From: a virus
Reading direction: 5' to 3' (one strand)
Length of the DNA stretch: 27,474 nucleotides
Virus record (IMG/VR): IMGVR_UViG_3300029319_000383
Span: 1 to 27,474 of that record
Shown: piece by piece, positions 17,595-25,355 of the stretch
Layout: every line of letters starts with the position of its first letter
How positions within the stretch are numbered: the first letter of the stretch is position 1
Notes under the pieces: model-generated
Told to the model about the DNA's origin: nothing
Seen by the model: only the letters and a program-made list of their open reading frames with translations
Databases searched by the model: none
Made by a program: the position numbers and the translations under genes

Positions 17595-19088
17595 GTGCTG
17601 TCCTCTCGTGTTCAAGTAATTCTTGGTCCTCCTGGGACGGGTAAGACAAGCACTCTTCTAGGATTGTTAGAGGAGGAGTTAGAGCGAGGTACAGCGCCAG
17701 AGCATATAGGGTTTTTTACTTTCACTAAGCAAGCAGTGCAAGAAGGTAAGAGCCGCGCTATGGCCTCGTTTGAGATTAGTAATCTTCAGCTGCCTTATTT
17801 CAGGACACTCCACTCTCTTTGTTTTTTACAGCTGGGTCTCTCGAAAGAGAGTGTTATGGGATCTTCCCATATTCACGATTTAAATGAGAAGCTCAACCTT
17901 AGACTCACAGGATCTATTAATTCTGAGGAGGGACATGTCTCTAGTGTGTCTAAAGATGATCGTCTACTGTTTATAGAAAACCTATCTCGTATGCGACAAA
18001 CAACACTCACCGAGCAGTGGCATGACTCTGATGAGGCGGTTGGATGGTTTGAGTTAGAACGATTCTCTAAAGGTCTAAAGTTGTTTAAGGATGATCGTCT
18101 TCTAGTTGACTACACTGACATGCTCCAGCTTTTTCTCAATCGTGGAAGAGCACCAAAATTAGATGTTATGTTCGTAGACGAGGCACAGGATCTATCCCCT
18201 TTACAGTGGGCCGTGGTTCGTAAGTTATGTGATTCTGCAGATCGTATCTACATTGCAGGGGATGACGATCAGGCTATTTATCGGTGGGCGGGAGCGGATG
18301 TAGATTATCTAATCCGTAACTCTAAAGACGCGATGGTCCTCCAGCAGTCTTACAGGATTCCTAAATCTATTCACACATTGGCTGAAAGATGTATTGGACA
18401 AGTTGTATCTCGTGTCCATAAGAAATGGAATCCTAGGAAAGAAGTAGGGCACGTGTCTTGGGAACCGTCTTATGAATCTATAGACATGGAACACGGTGAT
18501 TGGTTAGTCTTAGCTCGGACTAATTACTTGTTAAATTCTATTGAAGAACACTGTCGCTCAGAGGGATGGTTCTACAGAAGTAAAAACAAACCCTCTGTTT
18601 CGGATAGAAAGATAAAAGCAGTACAGAATTGGGAGGAGTTTAGGAAGGGGACTCCAATACCTCTCGTTGACCTTACCAAAATCTTAAATTATATAAAGGT
18701 TCGCGCACCCTCGTCCCTGAATAAAAAAGACTTTGATACCTCTATCTCATATGACGAGGCGCTACAGTTTATTCCGCAGTTGAAAAATGAGTATTGGTAC
18801 GATGTATTCACAGGCATTAGTGTTTCTGAGAGAAGTTACATAAGAGCCATGTTGCGCAGAGGAGAAAAGATAACTAAAGATCCGAGAATCAAGTTATCAA
18901 CTATCCATGCGGCTAAGGGTGGGGAAGCTGACAATGTCATCTTACTGACTGATCTCTCTAACAGAATCTATAAGTCATACCAAAGTAACCCTGACGATGA
19001 GTCACGGGTTTTCTATGTTGGGCTGACTAGAGCAAAAGAGAAGCTGTTTTTAATCGAGCCTCAAACGCAGAAGTATTTTCCTATTTAG
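17595..19088 (+). CDS. UvrD/Rep-type superfamily 1 helicase
   Basis: This helicase has 497 residues and starts with GTG immediately after the primase TAA, so translation is coupled. SF1A motifs are in order: GPPGTGKT (11-18), FTFTKQA (Ia), DEAQD (II), GDDDQAIYRWAGAD (III), LQQSYRIP (IV), STIHAAKGGEADNVIL (V) and VFYVGLTRAKEKL (VI). It is shorter than E. coli UvrD (720 aa), with reduced 1B/2B insertions. It probably unwinds DNA 3'-5' at the fork with the primase and SSB-like protein, though repair or recombination is also possible. Its TAG stop lies inside the second promoter-like repeat. Confidence 0.93.
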   Translation: MLSSRVQVILGPPGTGKTSTLLGLLEEELERGTAPEHIGFFTFTKQAVQEGKSRAMASFEISNLQLPYFRTLHSLCFLQLGLSKESVMGSSHIHDLNEKLNLRLTGSINSEEGHVSSVSKDDRLLFIENLSRMRQTTLTEQWHDSDEAVGWFELERFSKGLKLFKDDRLLVDYTDMLQLFLNRGRAPKLDVMFVDEAQDLSPLQWAVVRKLCDSADRIYIAGDDDQAIYRWAGADVDYLIRNSKDAMVLQQSYRIPKSIHTLAERCIGQVVSRVHKKWNPRKEVGHVSWEPSYESIDMEHGDWLVLARTNYLLNSIEEHCRSEGWFYRSKNKPSVSDRKIKAVQNWEEFRKGTPIPLVDLTKILNYIKVRAPSSLNKKDFDTSISYDEALQFIPQLKNEYWYDVFTGISVSERSYIRAMLRRGEKITKDPRIKLSTIHAAKGGEADNVILLTDLSNRIYKSYQSNPDDESRVFYVGLTRAKEKLFLIEPQTQKYFPI

Positions 19089-19121
19089 TGCTTTACTTTC
19101 AAAATCGTCTTAAGGTAAAGT
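19084..19121 (+). promoter_or_regulatory. Promoter-like repeat, copy B
   Basis: Bases 19090-19108 are identical to copy A, and 19084-19100 are identical to copy C at 25738-25754. TTTACT (19092-19097), an 18-base spacer and TAAAGT (19116-19121) fit a sigma-70-like promoter. It overlaps the TAG stop of the helicase and lies upstream of an AAAGGAG Shine-Dalgarno and the ATG at 19149. It probably starts a second early/middle transcript covering the nucleotide-modification and polymerase genes. Confidence 0.55.
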
Positions 19122-19148
19122 ATTAAATACCCGTAGAAAGGAGAAGTT

Positions 19149-19658
19149 ATGAATATTTTTGTCACGGACGTTTGTCCAGAGATTAGCGCACGCACTCAGT
19201 GCGATAAGCATGTTGTAAAGATGGTTTTAGAGTCTGCCCAGATGTTGTCGACCGCTTGGCGTATTTGCGCTCCCGAGGAGGCAGAGCGTAGACAGTTGTA
19301 TAAGGCAGCGTATATGAAGCATCCCTGTACCCAATGGGTTCAGCAGTCTGCAAAAAATTACCGCTGGCTCTACGACCACTTCGTAGCGTTGTGCGATGAG
19401 TATTCGCATCGTTATAAAAAGACACACTCTTGTGCACGACTCCTCTCTGCCTTAGACGATATTCCTTACAGGGCTTCTTATTGTTCAGATTGGGGGTCTA
19501 AGGGAATCAAGTTGACCCCCTTCGCACAGGCCATGCCTGATCAGTACAAGAATGATTGCGCGTACACGGCGTACAGAAATTACTTAGTAGCAGAGAAAAG
19601 TCACTTCGCTAAGTGGGAAAAAGACCCCTCAAGAAAACCAACATGGTGGAATAACTAG
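19149..19658 (+). CDS. Conserved phage protein of unknown function (MNIFVTD...CDKHVVKM)
   Basis: The protein has 169 residues with strong Shine-Dalgarno AAAGGAGAAG. The N-terminus MNIFVTDVCPEISARTQCD, followed by KHVVKMVLESAQMLSTAWR, with later HPCTQWVQQSAKNYRWLYDH and the ending RKPTWWNN, is a family seen in many marine and Vibrio phages as hypothetical. Size and the 'R-x-P-T-W' ending distantly recall T4 endonuclease V (pyrimidine-dimer glycosylase, ending RPTWYKYYG), but the active-site arrangement is not convincingly present. It opens the transcript that also encodes base-modification genes, so a DNA-base-related role is possible. Function stated as unknown. Confidence 0.75.
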   Translation: MNIFVTDVCPEISARTQCDKHVVKMVLESAQMLSTAWRICAPEEAERRQLYKAAYMKHPCTQWVQQSAKNYRWLYDHFVALCDEYSHRYKKTHSCARLLSALDDIPYRASYCSDWGSKGIKLTPFAQAMPDQYKNDCAYTAYRNYLVAEKSHFAKWEKDPSRKPTWWNN

Positions 19659-20513
19659 ATGGCCTCTATTAGAAAGACGCTCGAAGAGAATATAAACGAC
19701 AGTAAAAATACCCGCATGGATATTGCGGGAGGGAATATGTTGGGTAACTGGCGTCCCGATGAGATTGCGCATATGACGCGCTACGACAAGTTGTCTTCAC
19801 TCTGTATTGAGGAAGCTAAAAAGTTGAACAGACCCATACATGTCCTAGAGGCGGGATGTGGACAGTGCTGGGTTCTAAGGAATCTGTATAAGGCATACAC
19901 CGTTAAAAAATCTGACGTTATTGGCAGTTACTTAGGAGTCGATATAGACCCTGCTGTTTTAAATGAGATTCCTGGATACCACAGTCCTACTGGGAAAATT
20001 ACAGAGTCTGCTTGGTTCAGTAATTTTTCAGGATCAGTAAACATTCAAGATTTAACTACGTCTCCTAGATTCCACTTACCTGACCAGAGCATAGACTTTT
20101 TCTGGACGACAGAAGTTATCGAGCATATGGGCAAAGAGTTTGTTCCTGCATGGCTAGACGATGTAGACAGAGTTCTACGTCCAGGAGGACTGGTGTATGT
20201 CTCCACTCCGAATCACGACGGGTCTAACGATAAATTACCAGAGGACCACGTGTATGAGTGGGGGTTCGAAGAGTTAAAACAAGAACTCACCTCCAGATGG
20301 AGGCTGCAGTCTGTCGTAGGAACATTCTGTCAGTTACCGAAATTAAGGAAGGCGATGAGAGAGGACGAACAAGTTACAGGGGAACTCTGGGGTCCGGAGC
20401 AGTTTGAGATCTTAGAGGAAAGGTACGGTCGTCAATTTCTAAGAGTGGTCGCAGCTATTTTTTATCCAGAGGTTTCTAATAATTGCGCTTGGATTCTTAG
20501 AAAAAATGGATAA
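19659..20513 (+). CDS. Class I SAM-dependent methyltransferase
   Basis: The protein has 284 residues and begins directly after the previous stop. The SAM fold is clear: motif I VLEAGCGQC (62-70), acidic motif II GVDID (93-97), a post-II region ending IDFFWTTEVIEHM (145-157), and VLRPGGLVYVSTPNH (172-186), as in UbiE/Methyltransf_11-type enzymes. The DPPY/NPPY motif of adenine-N6 or cytosine-N4 DNA methylases is absent, as is a PC motif for cytosine-C5. The substrate may therefore be a small molecule, a modified base or a glycan. Its place next to a thymine-hypermodification protein makes a modified-base substrate worth considering. The next gene overlaps its stop by 8 bp. Confidence 0.85.
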   Translation: MASIRKTLEENINDSKNTRMDIAGGNMLGNWRPDEIAHMTRYDKLSSLCIEEAKKLNRPIHVLEAGCGQCWVLRNLYKAYTVKKSDVIGSYLGVDIDPAVLNEIPGYHSPTGKITESAWFSNFSGSVNIQDLTTSPRFHLPDQSIDFFWTTEVIEHMGKEFVPAWLDDVDRVLRPGGLVYVSTPNHDGSNDKLPEDHVYEWGFEELKQELTSRWRLQSVVGTFCQLPKLRKAMREDEQVTGELWGPEQFEILEERYGRQFLRVVAAIFYPEVSNNCAWILRKNG

Positions 20514-21447
20514 GAGCAGCATCTTCATCGAGCAAGAATTACAAAGATACATGTACTGGATAAGAGAGCGGGAGCAGATCAGGCTTAGAAAGGAGGAACT
20601 AAAACAGGAGCCTCCTTGGACCCAAGACGAGATTCTCGAGAAGTTTAAATTCTGCCAAGTATTTAGAGAGGACGACAGGACCACACGTTGGTTTAGGTCG
20701 CATATCCGTGACCCTCTAAAAGATAGCCCTGATGTTCTGATGGCGACAGTGGCTTTTAGATTTTTCAATCTAATTGAAACTGGTCGCACTCTGTTAGAAC
20801 ACGGACTACATATAAATTGGGATAGAGAAAAAGCTATCCAAGAGGTTAGGAAACAACCTCAGTGGGTAACAGGAGCTTACATCGTAAAAACCCCTAATAG
20901 GCTGGATAAGGTAAATGGAGTTGCAGAGTGTGTGAGCCATGTATGGGGCGCTAAAGAACGGATAGTCGAGGAACTCGAGAACATTACTTCTTTAGCTGAG
21001 GCATGGCGTTATCTTCTGCAGTTTCCATACATAGGCCCGTTTGTGTCTTACGAGCTGGTTTCTGATCTTAGGCACACTTATCTTTTAAGGGACGCAGAGG
21101 ATATTTGCACATGGGCTAATGCTGGTCCTGGAGCGATGAGAGGGCTTAACAGACTTACAGGTAGAGACCTAAATTTTAGTAAACGTAGTTGGGACTGGAA
21201 CGGAGAAATGCAAGCTCTATACCAGTGGTGTAACGAGTACTTAGATTTTAGTGAGTTTCATAGACCTTTTGAAATGCGAGAAGTAGAAGGAGGTCTGTGC
21301 GAGTTTGACAAGTACTCTCGTATTTACTACGGGCAGGGACGCACTAGAAGCGTGTATAACTATTCAGAGAAAGACCGTCCTCTAATCGAGGACATAGAGA
21401 AAGGAGAGAGCAGATGGGCACACTCAAACAAGAGCTTATCAACCTAG
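20506..21447 (+). CDS. Thymine hypermodification family protein (HMUDK-helical/ADDT type)
   Basis: The protein has 313 residues. It shows the family's ordered landmarks: QRYMYWIREREQIRLRK, FCQVFREDDRTTRWF, a helix-hairpin-helix-like FPYIGPFVSYELVSDL, WANAGPGAMRGLNRL and the C-terminal CEFDKYSRIYYGQGR. These belong to the glycosylase-fold families that Iyer and colleagues linked to alpha-glutamyl/putrescinyl-thymine synthesis, later split into 5-hmdU DNA kinase helical domain and amino-acid:DNA transferase. No Walker A is visible, so this protein cannot itself be the P-loop kinase. It likely recognises or processes a modified thymine in DNA. The thymidylate-synthase-like gene nearby supports this. 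Which of the two families it belongs to is unresolved. Confidence 0.75.
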   Translation: MDKSSIFIEQELQRYMYWIREREQIRLRKEELKQEPPWTQDEILEKFKFCQVFREDDRTTRWFRSHIRDPLKDSPDVLMATVAFRFFNLIETGRTLLEHGLHINWDREKAIQEVRKQPQWVTGAYIVKTPNRLDKVNGVAECVSHVWGAKERIVEELENITSLAEAWRYLLQFPYIGPFVSYELVSDLRHTYLLRDAEDICTWANAGPGAMRGLNRLTGRDLNFSKRSWDWNGEMQALYQWCNEYLDFSEFHRPFEMREVEGGLCEFDKYSRIYYGQGRTRSVYNYSEKDRPLIEDIEKGESRWAHSNKSLST

Positions 21448-21647
21448 ATAGTACGACAACAGAGTTTGTTCTATCAGAGTATGGAGAGTTTTTAGTTAGG
21501 TGTATGAAAGATCACTCTATACCTAACAGCTGGAGGGATGCCATAAATTCTATTTATCAGGCATCTAACATCTCAGGGAAGAGTCTCACTAAACTTCAGA
21601 TTGAATTTATTCTTTTTGAAAACACAGAAAGTCTATACGAGGAGTAA
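21414..21647 (+). CDS. Small hypothetical phage protein, 77 aa
   Basis: The ATG at 21414 follows a good Shine-Dalgarno (AAAGGAG, seven bases away) and overlaps the end of the previous gene by 34 bp in another frame. The protein is mildly acidic and predicted helical (EFVLSEYGEFLVRCMKD; SLTKLQIEFILFENTESLYEE), with no known family. Its last codons carry the GGAG that could serve as Shine-Dalgarno for the thymidylate-synthase-like gene eight bases downstream, so it may act partly as a coupling ORF. It is real on the strength of its ribosome site and operon position; function unknown. Confidence 0.55.
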   Translation: MGTLKQELINLDSTTTEFVLSEYGEFLVRCMKDHSIPNSWRDAINSIYQASNISGKSLTKLQIEFILFENTESLYEE

Positions 21648-21654
21648 GAAAACA

Positions 21655-22713
21655 TTGTTTGTTATTAGAGGAGAGAATGTTAACGACGTTTTTCTAAGAG
21701 GAGTGGACTTCTTTAAAAGTGAAGTTAATTACAGAACCCAGCCTAGTCGGAACGGACTGACGAGAGAAGCATTAGAGCCAGTAACCACTGTTTATTCAAG
21801 ACCATGGCAGCGGGTTCTTTTTAATGAAGCTAGAGACGCTAATCCATTTTTCCATCTGTACGAGGCTATTTGGATGTTAGGGGGGTCCGAGGATTTGAGA
21901 AAGCTCACGCATTTTAATTCAGGCATGGCTAATTTTTCTGACGACACTCTTACTTTGAACGGAGCTTACGGGTATCGCTGGAGAGACTACTTTCTGACAG
22001 ACCAGTTAAAAACAGTCATACAGGTTTTAGAAAAAGATCCAGATTCGAGAAGAGCGGTCGTTCAGATGTGGGACTGTAATAATGATCTAGACAGTAATAG
22101 CAAAGATATCCCTTGTAACACGCACATCTATTTCAAGATAAGAGACGACAGACTTAACATGACGGTCTGTAATAGATCGAACGATATGATTTGGGGAGCT
22201 TATGGAGCTAACGCGGTCCATATGTCCGTCTTGCAAGAATTTATTGCATCCTCACTCAATGTCGGCATGGGGACTTACCACCAAGTGAGTGATAGTTTTC
22301 ATGTTTATGAGAATGAGCAATGGGACAAGGTTAAACATCTTGGTATCAATGCTTTTCACTGGCCAGCAGAAAATGAGCCGTACCCCGTTTTGAGTCATTA
22401 TCCTCTCGTTAACAAGCCCGATTGTTTTTTAGATGAGTGTTCCGCTTTTCTCGATCAGATTCCTCCGAGAAGGATTTCTGGTGTTCCAGAGGAGGTTGAC
22501 ACTTGGGGTCCGATATTAGTTGATGACTACATGAACTATTTTTTCCCAGAGGTATTAATTCCAATGGTTCATGCATATTTACAACACAAAAAGAGAAAGT
22601 ATGAAGACTGTTACAAGTTTCTGGCGCAAATTAAAGCGAAAGATTGGCAGAGAGCCTGTGTTGAGTGGGTCACTAGAAGAGAGACCGCTTGGAGAAATAA
22701 GAATGGAAAGTAA
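21655..22713 (+). CDS. Thymidylate-synthase-fold enzyme, likely dUMP hydroxymethylase
   Basis: The protein has 352 residues from a TTG at 21655 (GGAG 11 bases upstream); a TTG at 21601 is less likely because it overlaps the previous gene. The thymidylate synthase fold is plain: YEAIWMLGG (Glu70), NGAYGYRWRD, DPDSRRAVVQMWD (Arg132/133), catalytic Cys154 in DIPCNTHIY, VCNRSNDMIWGAYGAN with Asn186, and SDSFHVYE (His216, Tyr218). Asn rather than Asp at the base-recognition site favours dUMP over dCMP. The one-residue shift around YGAN and the spacing before His216 differ from ordinary ThyA, as in phage hydroxymethylases. It probably makes 5-hydroxymethyl-dUMP or dTMP; the neighbour favours the former. 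Confidence 0.85.
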   Translation: MFVIRGENVNDVFLRGVDFFKSEVNYRTQPSRNGLTREALEPVTTVYSRPWQRVLFNEARDANPFFHLYEAIWMLGGSEDLRKLTHFNSGMANFSDDTLTLNGAYGYRWRDYFLTDQLKTVIQVLEKDPDSRRAVVQMWDCNNDLDSNSKDIPCNTHIYFKIRDDRLNMTVCNRSNDMIWGAYGANAVHMSVLQEFIASSLNVGMGTYHQVSDSFHVYENEQWDKVKHLGINAFHWPAENEPYPVLSHYPLVNKPDCFLDECSAFLDQIPPRRISGVPEEVDTWGPILVDDYMNYFFPEVLIPMVHAYLQHKKRKYEDCYKFLAQIKAKDWQRACVEWVTRRETAWRNKNGK

Positions 22714-23095
22714 GTGGGGCGAAATACGGGATATCGCTCAAAATGATATTCGTAGCCTAATCGAGTCCGAAAAATCTTACGGGGATTCTTGGAAGCGTAG
22801 AGGCGGCACCGGAGCTTTTATGATGCTGGCCCGTAAGTTCGACAGGATCGAGCAGCAGAGTGAAAAGTGTAACTACGATGTTTTTACAGCCGCATCGACG
22901 TTTACGGGAGAGGAGGGGTTACTAGATGACATTGGAGATCTGCGTAGATACTTATTGTTAGTAGAGCACCATATCCGATATACCCAGATCATTCCTACTA
23001 GAGAAGAGATAGTACACGCTTTGCAGAGCATAGAATCTCAAGAGGAGACGACAGGAGATGGTCCAACAGATCCCCTTGATACAGCCAGAGGTTAA
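22703..23095 (+). CDS. Conserved phage protein (YGDSWKRRGGTGAFMML motif)
   Basis: The protein has 130 residues from the ATG at 22703, which overlaps the previous stop by 11 bp. A longer reading frame upstream would lie entirely within the thymidylate-synthase-like gene and is a shadow. The block SYGDSWKRRGGTGAFMML followed by ARKFDRIEQQ is recalled from many phage hypothetical proteins; no function is known. It is alpha-helical (DDIGDLRRYLLLVEHHIRY). It is encoded between the nucleotide enzyme and the polymerase, with a 38 bp overlap into the polymerase gene, so a replication or nucleotide role is plausible. Confidence 0.65.
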   Translation: MESKWGEIRDIAQNDIRSLIESEKSYGDSWKRRGGTGAFMMLARKFDRIEQQSEKCNYDVFTAASTFTGEEGLLDDIGDLRRYLLLVEHHIRYTQIIPTREEIVHALQSIESQEETTGDGPTDPLDTARG

Positions 23096-24923
23096 TTGGA
23101 GTCCTCCGTCCGTTCTACCTCATTTTAGTGAACACGAAACGATAGCTGTCGACTTAGAAACGTATGACCCTAATTTGAGAAAACGTGGTCCTGGATGGGC
23201 TACCTCGGACGGGTTTATTGTTGGAGTTGCTCTCGCTACTAAAGACTGGTCAGGCTACCTTCCCATGAGACATGAAGGGGGAGGGAACTTAGACGAAGAG
23301 ATAGTTATTCGCTGGATGAAAAAGACTTTAGGAGGCCACAAGGGAACTTTAGTTTTCCATAACTCTTTGTACGATGTTGGATGGTTGCGGAGAGAGGGCA
23401 TAGAACTAAGTTGCCGCATCCGTGACACGATGTTCGCTGCTCCTTTGTTGAACGAAAACAGACGTTCTTATTCTCTCGATAACCTAGGCAATGATTATTG
23501 TGGAGAGAAGAAGGATGAGTCTTTGTTGCGTTCAGCTGCTACCGCTTGGGGGCTAGATGCTAAGTCACAGATGTATGCATTACCCGCGTACTATGTGGGA
23601 GAGTACGCTGAACAAGATGCAGTATTGACCCTAAAGTTGTGGGACATTTTAAGTGAGCAGATTTGTGCTGAAGGGTTACAAAAAATCTATGACCTAGAGT
23701 GCGATTTAATTCCTCTACTTATCGAGATGCGTTGGAGAGGAGTCAGAATAGATATTGACAGAGCTGAGGAAGTTGCCGAGGAGCTTTCTAAAAGAGAGCA
23801 ACAGTTATTAGTCGAGTTTAAGAGAAGGTTTGGAATCTCCGTAGATATCTGGGCGAGTGCTTCGATACAGAAAGCCTTCGACGCTAATGGGATCTGGTAT
23901 CCACATACAGAGAAGGGGTCTCCTAGTTTCCAGGCTCAGTGGTTAGAGAATCACGACCACGCTCTCCCTAAGACCCTAGTAGCCGCTAGAAGGCTAAATA
24001 AGGCTCGAACTACCTTTATAGAGGGGATGGTCCTAGAACACGCTGTAGACGGGCGTATACACGCTGAGGCGCACCCTTTAAGGAACGATCTAGGTGGGAC
24101 GGTAACGGGGAGGTTTAGTTACTCGAATCCGAATCTACAACAGGTTCCTGCGAGGGATCCAGAGATAGGTAAGTTGATTCGATCTCTCTTCTTACCGGAG
24201 GAAGGAGCAAGGTGGGGCGTGTTTGACTATTCCCAACAAGAGCCTCGAATCACTGTCCACTACTCCTCGATCTTAGGACTCCAAGGAGCGGATGAGGCGG
24301 TTCGGGCCTACTCGAATGAAGGAGCTGATTTTCACCAAATAGTTGCAGATATGGCGGGGATTCCTAGGAAGCAAGCTAAGAATATAAATCTAGGACTCAC
24401 CTACGGGATGGGGCACAAGAAACTTGTGAGTGAGTTAGAAGTTAGTGAGGATGAGGCGCAAGCTCTTCTGCAGATCTATCACGATCGAGTTCCTTTTATT
24501 AGACAGATACAGGACAACTGTAAACGTGTCGCGGAGCAGCGGGGGCACATAACGACCCTCGGAGGAAGAAAGTGTCACTTTAACTTGTGGGAACCTGTAT
24601 GGTCAGAAGGCAACGCGAAGACTCCGTTTCCGGAAGAAAAAGCCAAGGAGGAATATGGATCGAACTTAAAAAGATCATTTACTTATAAGGCACTTAACAA
24701 ACTGATACAGGGATCGGCTGCGGACATGACGAAACTCGCAATGCGAGACCTCTGGAAAGAAGGGATGGTGCCACATTTACAAATTCATGATGAACTTGAT
24801 TACTCGATCTTTAACGAGGATCAGGCACAGTTGGTGATAGATCGGATGTCTAATTGTGTAGAGATGAGGGTGCCATTAGTAGTCGATTACGAATCTGGAG
24901 AAACTTGGGGGGACGCCGAATGA
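23058..24923 (+). CDS. Family A DNA polymerase with 3'-5' exonuclease
   Basis: This replicative polymerase has 621 residues. Exonuclease motifs are intact: VDLETYD (Asp32, Glu34), HNSLYD (Asn102, Asp106) and YAEQDAVL (Tyr183, Asp187). Polymerase motif A is DYSQQEPR (Asp390), motif B is RKQAKNINLGLTYG (437-450), and motif C is HDE (577-579). In the O-helix, Leu445 takes the place of E. coli Phe762 or T7 Tyr526, while Lys441 and Tyr449 are kept. There is no 5'-3' exonuclease domain. Start ATG at 23058 follows AGAGGAG at ten bases. It is likely the fork polymerase, working with the upstream primase and helicase. Confidence 0.96.
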   Translation: MVQQIPLIQPEVNWSPPSVLPHFSEHETIAVDLETYDPNLRKRGPGWATSDGFIVGVALATKDWSGYLPMRHEGGGNLDEEIVIRWMKKTLGGHKGTLVFHNSLYDVGWLRREGIELSCRIRDTMFAAPLLNENRRSYSLDNLGNDYCGEKKDESLLRSAATAWGLDAKSQMYALPAYYVGEYAEQDAVLTLKLWDILSEQICAEGLQKIYDLECDLIPLLIEMRWRGVRIDIDRAEEVAEELSKREQQLLVEFKRRFGISVDIWASASIQKAFDANGIWYPHTEKGSPSFQAQWLENHDHALPKTLVAARRLNKARTTFIEGMVLEHAVDGRIHAEAHPLRNDLGGTVTGRFSYSNPNLQQVPARDPEIGKLIRSLFLPEEGARWGVFDYSQQEPRITVHYSSILGLQGADEAVRAYSNEGADFHQIVADMAGIPRKQAKNINLGLTYGMGHKKLVSELEVSEDEAQALLQIYHDRVPFIRQIQDNCKRVAEQRGHITTLGGRKCHFNLWEPVWSEGNAKTPFPEEKAKEEYGSNLKRSFTYKALNKLIQGSAADMTKLAMRDLWKEGMVPHLQIHDELDYSIFNEDQAQLVIDRMSNCVEMRVPLVVDYESGETWGDAE

Positions 24924-25135
24924 TGAAAATCAAAAGCCTGTCTGCGAAACAAATACAAATAAACGAGCGTTTTTACAAGAAGGTATGGAGCATGTATCTT
25001 CGAGGAATAAAGCAAGTAAAAATCGCCTCAGAGGTAGGAGTGACAAAACAGAGAATTTGTCAGATTATTTCAAGAATGAAAGAGGGGGAGGGAGATTATT
25101 ACTATAAACATAGACAAAGAAACACTTCTGAGTGA
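24920..25135 (+). CDS. Small helix-turn-helix DNA-binding protein
   Basis: The protein has 71 residues; the ATG overlaps the polymerase stop (ATGA), and a second ATG follows at once. Residues 28-53 (RGIKQVKIASEVGVTKQR, then ICQIISRMKEG) form a clear helix-turn-helix of the sigma-70 region 4/winged type, with 'I-A-x-x-V-G-V-T-x-x-R-I-x-Q-I'. The rest is basic. It is probably a transcription regulator or a sigma-interacting factor acting on phage promoters such as the repeated GCTTTACTTTC sites, though that link is only inference. The protein is too small to be a full sigma factor. Confidence 0.8.
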   Translation: MMKIKSLSAKQIQINERFYKKVWSMYLRGIKQVKIASEVGVTKQRICQIISRMKEGEGDYYYKHRQRNTSE

Positions 25136-25136
25136 G

Positions 25137-25349
25137 ATGTTTGCTCAGCTAAAGGGAGCACTCGAGGAACTCGAGATCGACCCTGAGATCGATCCTGTGA
25201 GAACTGCTGAGTTTTTACTTTTCTTTTCAACATTGAACTTACTCGAGTCATTGGACTATGACATTGAAGAAATGGAGAGACAGGTCTCCCTTATTGTTCT
25301 ATGGGCGAAAGAAACTTTCGAAGATGATGAATCAGCCACCAGACATTAA
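25137..25349 (+). CDS. Small acidic hypothetical protein
   Basis: The protein has 70 residues from the ATG at 25137, one base after the HTH gene. It is acidic and helical (EELEIDPEIDPVRTAEFLLFF; YDIEEMERQVSLIVLWAKE). The frame is open further upstream, and the sequence ITINIDKETLLSE just before the ATG, preceded by the strong Shine-Dalgarno GGGGGAGGGAG at 25084-25094, looks like a natural beginning. That would need an ATT start near 25095-25098. No family was recognised. It may be a partner of the HTH protein or the nuclease. Confidence 0.5.
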   Translation: MFAQLKGALEELEIDPEIDPVRTAEFLLFFSTLNLLESLDYDIEEMERQVSLIVLWAKETFEDDESATRH

Positions 25350-25355
25350 GTACCT

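Noticed and set aside
20506-21447. P-loop kinase activity for the hypermodification protein
   Set aside because: No Walker A or B motif is visible, so it is not called a kinase despite the family name.
22571-22702. Longer N-terminus for the gene ending at 23095
   Set aside because: The extension lies entirely in another frame of the thymidylate-synthase-like gene. The ATG at 22703 overlaps the stop of that gene as elsewhere in the genome.
21655-22713. dCMP hydroxymethylase
   Set aside because: The base-recognition residue aligns as Asn (186), which fits a uracil substrate; dCMP enzymes have Asp there.
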